DNA of 64,000 bases from Fretibacterium sp. OH1220_COT-178 (lineage in GTDB: Bacteria; Synergistota; Synergistia; Synergistales; Aminobacteriaceae), in the NCBI RefSeq assembly GCF_003860125.1, contig NZ_RQYL01000022.1, positions 19,206-83,205 of the forward strand, written 5' to 3'. Position numbers and translations under genes: made by a program. Under the pieces are notes generated by a model that worked only from the letters and a program-made list of their open reading frames with translations, did not search any database and was not told the origin of the DNA. Shown piece after piece: positions 51,501 through 59,164 of the stretch; position 1 is the stretch's first letter, and the number at the start of each line of letters is the position of its first letter.

Positions 51501-52270
51501 GCGAGATAAAATTTTACATTATAGAATTTTCCGATCATATTTATTTTTCGCAGTTGCTCTCGTATCCCCTTGGAATTATCAGCCTTCAAACAGTATGATG
51601 CATCAGAAAGTTCTCCGTTCAATAACTTACACTTCATTTCGGGCAAAGAGGAAAGCGCAATACCATCCTCATCTTCCGAGGGAGCTTCTACTATAAATGC
51701 ACCAGCAACAACATCAAAAAAACCTAATTCATATATTTTGTAATTTTCAATATTAAAATCATAATGCTTATTCACAAAGGAAATAAGCAAATAATCCCCC
51801 TCAACCTTGTAGTCAGAATAATAATTTAAAATAAGATCATTTTCCTGATTTGCTATTTCGCTTTCAATAGCACGGATAAGAATTTCTTTTTTATCTTGAA
51901 TGGCAATAGGATAGTAATCATCCTCGAAAAGGTCATTTTTGACAATCACAATGTTCACCGCATATATTGAAAAATCCTTCAGGATCATAGCAAGTTCAAT
52001 AAAATCTTCATAAAAGCACCAGCAATAACCACTCGCGTTGCATAAACTGGTAACAAGAAATTTCCTATCCAACGCTCTTATACTTACATCTGGATATTGC
52101 CTATGGCAGACTCCGAAAAGGTACTGTACATTACAACTATTTAATGCTTGATAAAAATCGGTGGTAAAGCCTTGAAATACAAACAGGCAATTTGATCCAT
52201 AGGCAGATATTTTTTCTGACTGATAAAAAAGATTCAAGCATTTTAGAAAAACCTGCTCCGCGATACTCAT
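48596..52270 (-). CDS. large RecQ-like DEAH helicase, probable defence protein
   Basis: 1224 aa. An N-terminal region of about 300 residues without a recognised domain is followed by a superfamily 2 core: Walker A APTGSGKS (334-341), DEAH (441-444) in MVIDEAHLVTSWGRDFR, LCLTATA, KTIVYFPF, MATKAFGMGVNI and the RecQ-type motif VI IGRAART. The remaining 500 residues are unassigned. It is strongly AT-rich, unlike nearly all flanking genes, a sign of transfer. The size and flanks far exceed housekeeping RecQ, and the HRDC/zinc arrangement is not evident. Paired with NERD-UvrD. Confidence 0.8.
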   Translation of the reverse strand: MSIAEQVFLKCLNLFYQSEKISAYGSNCLFVFQGFTTDFYQALNSCNVQYLFGVCHRQYPDVSIRALDRKFLVTSLCNASGYCWCFYEDFIELAMILKDFSIYAVNIVIVKNDLFEDDYYPIAIQDKKEILIRAIESEIANQENDLILNYYSDYKVEGDYLLISFVNKHYDFNIENYKIYELGFFDVVAGAFIVEAPSEDEDGIALSSLPEMKCKLLNGELSDASYCLKADNSKGIREQLRKINMIGKFYNVKFYLAGLSKRNNENKENQYISILKKYWGENASFRCSPFYCELGWSNKTVDISQGTIISDVIRQSDIALSGGEHHYSDIIVTAPTGSGKSLFFQIPGIYLHECHKEAPLVTIVVCPLVALMADQVRELQSRKVHYATYINSSITYQERQQRLQGIKDGTYSIVYLSPELLLAYDLSALIGKRKIGLMVIDEAHLVTSWGRDFRINYWLLGDYIKKIRKSSYYPQIPFPVLCLTATAVCGGRDDVIGSLQSSLQLTCYSEHMYIGYVRRNNIKFDIRHPFKEKKTDQEAKIQWTAKSIVDYINKDEKTIVYFPFIRQIDEVESELSTEHKEIYSKIERYHSGLENDQKYDAYNKFCGNKSLIMMATKAFGMGVNIGDIKNVYHFAPTGNLADYVQEIGRAARTLDVGYAITDYLPSDMRYAQTLWGLSGLRHYQIQAIAKKLYDLYKKKGHRNLLFSPETFNYLFDKQSVDMKIKSGLMLLSNDLFEKYHFKVISVRARKLFSTQYIVVPNSIEKAFLAKYGSYCKLMEDNCPQKEFSTSGKLKSTITKAGNVFEIDLAQLWENEFVNFTFADFKRRFFRNELFLELQVDGKNNIVPNYKLVISYNRDNEGYDKVVQLFKVLVQAIHDSFCDISKGFGGKEFSFKIFFDTFKNRYKKEVSQEYVKMLLDLFCYDDVNPFYQQHLHEPWKCVRRKRNNSENVNDGERYCIQAKNYAYTQPCLLTFLRQVAPNAPESEKYVAYVTVANQDATYQQLMASLLQLFDMASYEFIGGKNPQIFVRINDPEKLRKIACINQNYKYKNGILADIEERHKRAVKMMNRFMAGNFTSEQRWDIIERYFLGEDDIDFEENFLNSNKFGGLNFISTEAQNSATQVIELDKGDVMTEYYKNWNDAIDLPQCKLFAQEAIPLAKYANSKLCVNDKPVDCMYVWPDAKVAILEKIVSPQQMEMLQLNGWLCFQYEDIDILAIKQRLCV

Positions 52271-52404
52271 CCTGTATCCTCCTTGACCAATTAAGACGCG
52301 CTAGCATCAAATTAAGAAGTTAATGACGTTAAAAAACAAGAAAAAGCAAAATAATATCCAAGTTTATAGTCCTATCTTGAAGAGGTTTGTGTAAGAAAGT
52401 CAAG

Positions 52405-53220
52405 TGTTATTTACAAACTCCTGACTGAAAAAATATAAGCAGAGCTTTTCTCCCGGCGTCAAATTACCCAGAGCTTTGTGAGGTTTGACCCAGTTGTAGT
52501 CATTGACGAAACGAGCCAGTGATTTTCTGCGAAGCTCCAGAGACTCGAAATGCTCCTTATCGTGCCACATCTCCATCAAGGTCCGTACGACTCGTTCCGC
52601 CTTGCCATTGGTCTTGGAGGTTGCCGGGCGCGTGAACTTCTGCCCGATACCCTTTCTCATGCACAGCTCCGCAAAAGCGTGATGCTCCGGATTCCCTTGA
52701 AACTCTTTGCCGTTATCCGTATAGGCTGTCTCAATCGTATACGCGCATTCCTCCAGGATTTGACCCGGAAAGCTCCCTGCAGAAGCGGCTGTCTTGTCCG
52801 GCAGGATGGCCGCATGGAGCTCACGGCTGTAGTCGTCGATCGCCACGAAAAGATGTCTCGCGGGTCGGTACTGACCTGTCCCTTCAGTAAAGGCAGACGC
52901 TTGCAGTCAAGGTGAAGCATTTCTCCCGGATAGCTTTTGTTGCAGCGTTTGGCCTCCTTTTTCAATCCGGCTTTAATTGTTTTTTCTATTCTATTGGCAA
53001 GACGTTTCATGCTCCAGGCCAAAGTGCGGAAACGAGCATTGCAGCTGTCGTGAATGGAGAAATCCCGTTTTCGGCCTCGTGCCAGAATCTTATGGATCGT
53101 CGGACGGGAGACGTGATATTCCTCGGCCAGCAAAGCAACGCGTATGTGTTCTGTGTGATGCCTCCGATAAATCTCCTCTCGTTGCTGGGGTGTCCGTTTT
53201 GTGCGTTTGTGGATGTTCAT
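52405..53220 (-). pseudogene. IS481-type transposase with frameshift
   Basis: Frame 1 (53220 to about 52880) encodes the double HTH: RTPQQREEIYRRHHTEHIRVALLAEEY, SRPTIHKILARGR and MLHLDCKRLPLLKGQ. The continuation QYRPARHLFVAIDDYSRELHAAI, AYTDNGKEF and KTNGKAERVVRTL (the DDE core) is in a second frame from about 52877 to the end. The break lies near 52875-52885, right after KGQ. A single full-length frame is normal for the family, so it is broken unless the sequence has an indel error. Confidence 0.85.
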
Positions 53221-53278
53221 TTTGGGCAGCTCCTTCCCGGGCGTTTCCCTCCTGCAACCTCACCCGGTTTGTAAACAA
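52405..53278 (-). mobile_element. IS481-family element, inactivated
   Basis: Ends carry inverted TTTACAAAC motifs (TGTTATTTACAAAC at the left; GTTTGTAAACA at the right), beginning TGT and ending ACA as in IS481. No target duplication is visible, so one flank may have been rearranged. It is inserted in the RelE/ParE-type toxin gene on its right. Confidence 0.75.
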
Positions 53279-53395
53279 CCCTAGATTATCCTGCACAGAA
53301 GGATTCTTAAGATCGATGGCAATATACCTCGCGATATCGCGCATCTGCCTCTCGGCCTGTCGGGTCGCCCTCACCTCATAACGCCTTACCTCCAC
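53276..53395 (-). pseudogene. RelE/ParE-type toxin, truncated by the IS
   Basis: Only the first 37-40 residues remain (RRYEVRATRQAERQMRDIARYIAIDLKNPS), a clear ParE/RelE N-terminus. The frame then runs into IS481 DNA. The start overlaps the antitoxin stop by ten bases, as is normal for such pairs. The catalytic C-terminal strands are gone, so no toxin activity is expected. Confidence 0.8.
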
Positions 53396-53697
53396 GCCCG
53401 AAGTTCCTTTTTCAGATCCGAGACCACGTCCGCCGCCGGCCGGGCCGCATCCGCCCTTGCCTGATCCATGCCGCTGCGCATCATGGCATCGAACTGTGCG
53501 TCGCTCATTTCCTCTCTTGAAACGGGCCGCCTCGGGAGTGAAAGTGCAAACGGGATCTCACGCTTCAGGATGATCTGTTTATACAGCATGTTGATGACCA
53601 CGGAGGCCGGGACCCCCAGCTGGTTCATGATGCGCTCCGCCTCCTCCTTGACGTCGGGCTCGACGCGCGCCAATACATTTGCGGTTTTCGTCGCCAT
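53386..53697 (-). CDS. RelB/DinJ-type antitoxin, now orphaned
   Basis: 103 aa from the ATG at 53697 with GGGAGGTG upstream. Ribbon-helix-helix start: TANVLARVEPDVKEEAERIMNQLGVPASVVINMLYKQIILKREIPFAL, the RelB/DinJ signature. The C-terminal part that should cover the toxin is polar and helical. It still has its promoter region (AT-rich 53710-53750), but its toxin gene is destroyed by the IS. Confidence 0.88.
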   Translation of the reverse strand: MATKTANVLARVEPDVKEEAERIMNQLGVPASVVINMLYKQIILKREIPFALSLPRRPVSREEMSDAQFDAMMRSGMDQARADAARPAADVVSDLKKELRAWR

Positions 53698-53791
53698 AAC
53701 GGTCACCTCCCACGCCTATTATTGTATATCTTTTAGGCATACAACGACACCTTTATGCCCCCTGTTCAGGAACTCTGGGGTCCGTCAGGGC

Positions 53792-54718
53792 CTAAACCCC
53801 GAGCATCTCCCTGCAGATCCCGACGATCTTCCGGGCGATCTCCGCCTCCGCCTCGGCCGTGGAGCCGCCGATGTGCGGCGTCAGGACCACGTTCGGGGCC
53901 CGGAGCAGCGGGGAGCTCCGGAGGATCGGCTCGTCGGCGAACACGTCCAGCCCCGCGGCAGCGATGTGGCCGGACTTCAGCAGATCCGCCAGGGCCTCCT
54001 CGTCCACGATGCCGCCCCGAGACGTGGCGAGCAGCACGGCCCCCCGCTTCATGGCGCCCAGGCGCTCGCGCGACAGGAGCCCCCGGCTCTCTCCGTTCAG
54101 CGGGCAGTGGACCGAGAGGACGTCAGCCCGGGCGATCAGGTCGCCCAGCTCCAGATAGGGAACGGCCGAACCGGCGGCCGGGCGGGGCTGCCAGTGGAAG
54201 GGGACCATGCCGAACCCCGCCGCGATCTCGGCGACCCGGCGGCCGATGTTGCCGAAACCCACGAGCCCCAGCACCCTTCCGCGCAGTTCCGTGCCGTGGA
54301 AGAAGTCGGGCAGCGCGCCGCTCTGGCCGCTCGTCCATCCCCCGGCCCGGACGTAGCGGTCCGCCCTGTGGATGCCCCTCAGGCAGTTCAGCAGGAGCCC
54401 GAAGGTCAGCTCCGCGACGGCGTTGGCGTTGGCCCCGCTGGTGTTCCGGACCGTCAGCCCGCGCGCCGCGGCCGCCTCCAGATCGATGTGGTCCGTACCG
54501 ACCCCGTAGACCACGACCCCCCTCAACCGAGGAGCCGCCGCCATCAGCGCCTCGTCCACACGTGCGTACTCGGCCACCACGATCTCCGCATCCCCGACGG
54601 CCGCCATCAGGCCGGGGCGGTCGTCCAGGTCGCACCGCACGATCTCCGCCACCGCGGCGAGCTCCCGGTACGACTCCTCCGCAAAATTGAACGCATCCGC
54701 AAAGACGATCCTTCCCAC
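53792..54718 (-). CDS. D-isomer-specific 2-hydroxyacid dehydrogenase
   Basis: 308 aa from a GTG at 54718, favoured by GGGGGAG five bases upstream; an ATG eight codons earlier is the alternative. NAD-binding GLVGFGNIGRRVAEIA and catalytic Arg-Glu-His: R in LLATSRGGIVDEEAL, E in GLDVFADEP, H in TPHIGGST. It reduces 2-keto acids or oxidises D-2-hydroxy acids such as glycerate. It lies downstream of galT on the same strand, 99 bases apart, and may be in the gal operon; the biochemical link is not evident. Confidence 0.9.
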   Translation of the reverse strand: MGRIVFADAFNFAEESYRELAAVAEIVRCDLDDRPGLMAAVGDAEIVVAEYARVDEALMAAAPRLRGVVVYGVGTDHIDLEAAAARGLTVRNTSGANANAVAELTFGLLLNCLRGIHRADRYVRAGGWTSGQSGALPDFFHGTELRGRVLGLVGFGNIGRRVAEIAAGFGMVPFHWQPRPAAGSAVPYLELGDLIARADVLSVHCPLNGESRGLLSRERLGAMKRGAVLLATSRGGIVDEEALADLLKSGHIAAAGLDVFADEPILRSSPLLRAPNVVLTPHIGGSTAEAEAEIARKIVGICREMLGV

Positions 54719-54817
54719 GCCATCTCCCCCGTTTTGATCCAAGCGGTCCCCCGCCCGGTACGATTCAGGCCCGCCACGGAGGACGGGCCAAGCCTTTAAA
54801 TCCTTCTGCCGACGAAA

Positions 54818-56329
54818 TTACAGCCCCGCCACGAAGCGGTCGAAGGCGGCCATGCCCTCCATATCGCGCTTGAACACCCCGCTGTCGTGCAGCACCTGCT
54901 CGAAGACGCGCCCCACCTCGGCGCGAAGCATCCCCTCGACGGCCCCCTGCTCCAGCCCGCGATGCCGCCGGCGGAGCGACCGGTACCAGGGATCGTGCGC
55001 CGCCAGATCGGGGTGGGCGGACAGGTCGTCCCCGCCCCGTCCCCAGGCCTCGCACATCCGGGCCAGCGCGTCCTTCAGGCGCGGGGGGAGCACCGCCAGC
55101 CCCATCACCTCGATCAGCCCGATGTTCTCCTTTTTGATGTGGTGGACCTCGGCGTGGGGATGGAAGATCCCCAGAGGATGCTCCGGGCTGGTGCGGTTGT
55201 TCCGCAGCACCAGGTCGAACTCGTAGAGGGGCCCGCGCCTCCGGGCGATGGGCGTGACCGTGTTGTGGGGCTCGCCGCCGCTCTCGCTCAGGACCCCGAC
55301 CGAGGCGTCGGTGTAGCCGCGCCAGGCGTCCAGGACATGACAGGAGAGATCGATCAGGGCGCCGGGGTCCTCCGAGGCCAGGCGCAGCGCCGCCATCGGC
55401 CACTTGACGCGCCCCACCGAGACGGAGCCGCTGCCGGGGATGCGGTATTCCCGCTCCACGGGGGCGCGCTCCATGGGGAAGACGTAGCGCCCGCCCTGAT
55501 AGTGGTCGTGCGACAGGATGGAACCGCCCACGATGGGCAGGTCGGCGTTGGAGCCGGCGAAGTAGTGCGGGAGGATGTCCAGGAAGGCGGCCAGGTTCTC
55601 GAAGGTCTCCCGCGAGATGCGCATCGGGACGTGGCGTTCGCTCAGCACGATGCAGTGCTCGTCGTAGTAGCCGTAGGGGGAATACTGGAAGTACCAGCGC
55701 CGGCCGCAAAGGTCCATCGGGACCAGGCGCAGGTTCTGGCGGGCCGGATGGCTCGGGGTGCCGTAGAACCCCTCGTTCTCCCGGCAGAGCAGACACTTGG
55801 GATAGGAGGACGGCGCGGCGGTGCGGGCACGGGCGATCTCGCGGGGGTCCTTCTCGGGCTTGGAGAGGTTGATGGTGATGTCCAGCTCGCCGTACTCCGT
55901 GGCGGCCCTCCAGCGGATGTTCCGGTCCACCCGGGCCTTACGGATGTAGTTGGAGGCGACGCCCAAACGGTAGAACCAGTCGGTGGCCGCCTCCGGCGAG
56001 TCCGACCGGAGCGCCTCGAACCGCGCGGCCACCTGCGACGGCCGGGGCGTGAGGCCCCCCATGAGCCGAGTGTCCAGGAGGTCGCGCTCCGTGGCGGTGT
56101 CCGGGGTCCGGCCGGCGCCCACGGCCCAGTCGAGAATCCGCTCCAGAATCGGGTCGGGGGTGTCCATGGAGCCCGAGTCCGGCACGGGCTCGGGGGAAAA
56201 ATCCCCCAGGCCCAGCTCGCCGATCAGAAAATTGGCGGCGCAGGACACGTCCCCGGCCTCGATCAGGCCGCGGTCCAGGGCGAAGCGAAGCAGGCGGTTC
56301 AGCTCGTGATTGATGTCGATCTTGCCCAT
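54818..56329 (-). CDS. galT: galactose-1-phosphate uridylyltransferase, class II
   Basis: 503 aa, the long Firmicutes-type GalT. N-terminal MGKIDINHELNRLLRFAL and central blocks KCLLCRENEGFYGTPSHPARQNLRLVPM, EHCIVLSERHVPM, GGSILSHDHYQGGRYVFPME and GEPHNTVTPIARRR, then IFHPHAEVHHIKKENIGLIEVMGLAVLP. It swaps UMP from UDP-glucose onto galactose-1-phosphate in the Leloir pathway. It stands 21 bases after the DUF262 gene, which separates it from galE and galK. Confidence 0.95.
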   Translation of the reverse strand: MGKIDINHELNRLLRFALDRGLIEAGDVSCAANFLIGELGLGDFSPEPVPDSGSMDTPDPILERILDWAVGAGRTPDTATERDLLDTRLMGGLTPRPSQVAARFEALRSDSPEAATDWFYRLGVASNYIRKARVDRNIRWRAATEYGELDITINLSKPEKDPREIARARTAAPSSYPKCLLCRENEGFYGTPSHPARQNLRLVPMDLCGRRWYFQYSPYGYYDEHCIVLSERHVPMRISRETFENLAAFLDILPHYFAGSNADLPIVGGSILSHDHYQGGRYVFPMERAPVEREYRIPGSGSVSVGRVKWPMAALRLASEDPGALIDLSCHVLDAWRGYTDASVGVLSESGGEPHNTVTPIARRRGPLYEFDLVLRNNRTSPEHPLGIFHPHAEVHHIKKENIGLIEVMGLAVLPPRLKDALARMCEAWGRGGDDLSAHPDLAAHDPWYRSLRRRHRGLEQGAVEGMLRAEVGRVFEQVLHDSGVFKRDMEGMAAFDRFVAGL

Positions 56330-56350
56330 GATGAACGCCTCCAGGAAAAT

Positions 56351-58072
56351 TTACCTTCCGAAATCTATTTTCCAGATGCCCGCAGCGACGGCCGCGAGGC
56401 GCTCCTGCCTGGACTCGATTCTGGAACCGTCCCAGGTCTCGTAATGTTCGGCAACCGCCCGGGTGATCCGAAACGCGCTTTTCGGGTAGACCTTGCGCTT
56501 TTCCGCGTACTCCCGATTGCCCAGCTCGCGGTTCAGCCCGACTTCGAGCGGAGTCATGTTGCCGATACGGTAGATGAGCCGGTCCTGCCTGGACTCCTCG
56601 ATATGGTCCCAAGCCTCCGAGGGATGCTCCGGAAGGATGTGCTCCAGGGTGTAGGCGGCACTCTCGAAATCGAGGTCCTGACCGGAGCATTGCCGTTCGA
56701 TCTCGAAGAGGATGTAGCGAGCCACCTTTTTGTTGCGGCTGTTGGCCGTGCGCAGCTCCTTCTCGCCGAAAGCGGCCTTGAACTGCCCATCGTCGGGATA
56801 GACGCTCCGCAGAGCTTCAATCACCTCGGAAGGGCGCTCGTATTTCCCGTTCGAGACCTTCCACGCGATCGCGTTGTAAAGGCGTTCCTGCTCGTGAGTC
56901 TGAAGGTTGCAGATGACGTTGTAGCGGAAGGACACCACCGCCACCGCCTTGACGATCCGGGTGAACGCGGCCCTGTCGGACTCATAAAATCTGGCCCGAC
57001 AGGCCATGAGCATCGCCAGAGGCTGGCGCACGTTGAACATCAGCAGTTGTTCGAGTGAGCGCTTTTCCTCACGATTCCACGTGTCGTCCTGGGGGTCCCG
57101 GAGCGCCGCGTACAGGCCGGCGTAGAGGTCCAGGAGGCGCAGCAGCTCGAAGGCGGCCTCTCGGGTCGCGACCCTCCTGCGGATGGTCTTGAAGAGCTCG
57201 GCCTTGCGCACCAGCGAGTTTCGGCTGTTCCAGAAAACCCGAAGAAATTCGGGAAAGCTCTCGCTCCCCAGCAGACCGACAATGCGTTCCCATCGTTCCT
57301 CGAGGGCTTTGAGTTCCGTTTCGTGGGTATCCTGAGAGCTGACGACCGAAAACAGGTAGTTTTTCAGCAGGTCGGTTGCGGACAGCCTCACCCCCCGGGC
57401 GTTGAGGGTCTCGAACACCTTGAAGGCGTTCAGTTCGTCGGTTACGGTGATGACGGTGAAAAAAAGTTTGTCCACGAGGGAATCCAGAAAGGCCGCCAGA
57501 TCCTGCCCGCTGGAGACCGTCATGCCGCAGCGGGTTCTGATACGCTCCCTGAACCAGATGAAGGCCTTGCGCAGCTGATGCTCCGAGGCGTTGAGCCCCC
57601 TCTGGGGCAGAGTTTCGAGGGGAACCAGATAGGTCTGATAAAAGCGGTTGTTGTGCCGGTTCAATTTCAGCTTGGAGCGCGGCACCAACGTCACCGGGTC
57701 GAGATAGCCGATGTAGCTTCCCCGAAGCTGTTCTTTTCTGAGAGCGTTTTTCTCGGCATCCAATCCGGCCTCCACGAGATCCTGAAGATGCGCCAGCCCG
57801 GCCAGGATCATCACGCTGAGGGTCGTGAGACGCTGCTGGCCGTCGATGATGTCGAAACGTTTGCTGTCCGAGGACTGCAGGACCAGGTATCCCATATAAT
57901 GCGCCGGCTCTCCGTCGGGCTCGAAAAGTCCAAGGATGTCCTGCCACAGGTCGTCCCACTCATCCTCCGTCCAGGAGTAATCCCGCTGGAAGGGAGGAAT
58001 GTGGTAGCTCAGTCCGTTGCCAAAGAGCTGCCTGAACGTGGAGTTCGCCGTATTGAAATTGAGTGCCGCCAC
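56351..58072 (-). CDS. DUF262/DUF1524 protein, GmrSD-type IV restriction-like
   Basis: 573 aa with a GTG start at 58072. DUF262 (ParB-like nucleotidase) signature: YHIPPFQRDYSWTEDEW (23-39) and FDIIDGQQRLTTL with DGQQR at 77-81. The C-terminal DUF1524 HNH-like part: AYTLEHILPEHPSEAW and RIGNMTPLEVGLNRELGNREYAEK. GmrSD enzymes cut DNA with glucosylated or otherwise modified bases. The gene lies in the gal operon, 42 bases after galE and 21 before galT, in the same direction. Base composition is slightly less GC-rich than its neighbours. It is full length with motifs intact, so likely active. Confidence 0.9.
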   Translation of the reverse strand: MAALNFNTANSTFRQLFGNGLSYHIPPFQRDYSWTEDEWDDLWQDILGLFEPDGEPAHYMGYLVLQSSDSKRFDIIDGQQRLTTLSVMILAGLAHLQDLVEAGLDAEKNALRKEQLRGSYIGYLDPVTLVPRSKLKLNRHNNRFYQTYLVPLETLPQRGLNASEHQLRKAFIWFRERIRTRCGMTVSSGQDLAAFLDSLVDKLFFTVITVTDELNAFKVFETLNARGVRLSATDLLKNYLFSVVSSQDTHETELKALEERWERIVGLLGSESFPEFLRVFWNSRNSLVRKAELFKTIRRRVATREAAFELLRLLDLYAGLYAALRDPQDDTWNREEKRSLEQLLMFNVRQPLAMLMACRARFYESDRAAFTRIVKAVAVVSFRYNVICNLQTHEQERLYNAIAWKVSNGKYERPSEVIEALRSVYPDDGQFKAAFGEKELRTANSRNKKVARYILFEIERQCSGQDLDFESAAYTLEHILPEHPSEAWDHIEESRQDRLIYRIGNMTPLEVGLNRELGNREYAEKRKVYPKSAFRITRAVAEHYETWDGSRIESRQERLAAVAAGIWKIDFGR

Positions 58073-58114
58073 ACCCCATCCCGCCTTTCCCCTGAGCTCG
58101 ATGGCCGCAAAGAT

Positions 58115-59104
58115 TCATCCCCCGTACCCGTTCGGGTGCGTGCGGTGCCAGTTCCAGGCCGTCGCCACGATGTCCTCCATCCGGGTGACGCGCGGCACCC
58201 AGCCCAGGACCTCGCGGGCCCTGGTGCTGTCGGCCACCAGCCGGGCCGGGTCGCCCGCACGGCGCGGGCCGACCTCCACGGGGATGGCATGTCCCGTCGC
58301 GGCCCGGGCCGCCTCGATCATCTCCCTCACGGAGTAGCCCGCACCGCTCCCCAGGTTGAAGATGCCGCCCTCCCCGCCCGCGCGCAGATGGTCCAGGGCG
58401 CGCAGGTGCGCGTCGGCCAGGTCGGAGATGTGGACGTAGTCCCGGATGCAGGTGCCGTCCGGGGTGGGGTAGTCGTCGCCGTAGACGGTGACGTGCGTCC
58501 GCCTCGAGAGCGGGACCTGGAGGATGATGGGCACCAGATGCGTCTCGTTCCGGTGGTCCTCGCCGATGCTGCCGTCCTCGCGCGCCCCGGCCACGTTGAA
58601 ATAGCGCAGCGAGACGTAGCGGATGCCGTGCCGCAGCCCCACCCAGTGCATCATCCGCTCCATCGTCCGCTTGGTCTCGCCGTAGGGGTTGGTGGGCGCG
58701 GTCTCGTCGTCCTCCAGGATGGGCACGCGCCTGGGCTCGCCGTAGACCGCGGCGGAGGAGGAGAAGACGATCTTGTCCAGCCCGTGCCGCTCCATGGCCT
58801 CCAGCAGCACCTGCATCCCGTACACGTTGTTGTTGAAGTACCGCAGCGGCTGCTCGACGCTCTCCCCCACCAGGGAGCAGGCGCAGAAGTGGATGACCGA
58901 CTCCACCGGGTGCTCGGACAGAATCCGGTCCAGCAGCGCCGCGTCGCGGACGTCCCCCTCGTAGAAGGGCACGGATCCGGGCAGCGACTCCCGATGCCCC
59001 GTCCAGAGGTTGTCCAGGACCACCACGCCCTCGCCCCGGTCCAGCAGCGCCCTGACGTTATGGGAGCCGATATAGCCGGCGCCTCCGCAAACCAGAACCG
59101 ACAT
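58115..59104 (-). CDS. galE: UDP-glucose 4-epimerase
   Basis: 329 aa, extended short-chain dehydrogenase. NAD site GGAGYIGSH at the N-terminus; catalytic Ser in VFSSSAAVYG and Tyr-x3-Lys in YGETK. YFNVAGAREDGSIGEDHRNETHL and TCIRDYVHISDLADAH are GalE hallmarks. It interconverts UDP-galactose and UDP-glucose. 60 bases downstream of galK. Confidence 0.95.
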   Translation of the reverse strand: MSVLVCGGAGYIGSHNVRALLDRGEGVVVLDNLWTGHRESLPGSVPFYEGDVRDAALLDRILSEHPVESVIHFCACSLVGESVEQPLRYFNNNVYGMQVLLEAMERHGLDKIVFSSSAAVYGEPRRVPILEDDETAPTNPYGETKRTMERMMHWVGLRHGIRYVSLRYFNVAGAREDGSIGEDHRNETHLVPIILQVPLSRRTHVTVYGDDYPTPDGTCIRDYVHISDLADAHLRALDHLRAGGEGGIFNLGSGAGYSVREMIEAARAATGHAIPVEVGPRRAGDPARLVADSTRAREVLGWVPRVTRMEDIVATAWNWHRTHPNGYGG

Positions 59105-59164
59105 CCTTCATTCCCTCCATCCATTCCCAAAAGGGCCCCGCCCGAGGGCGGCGTCCCCGGCCGA

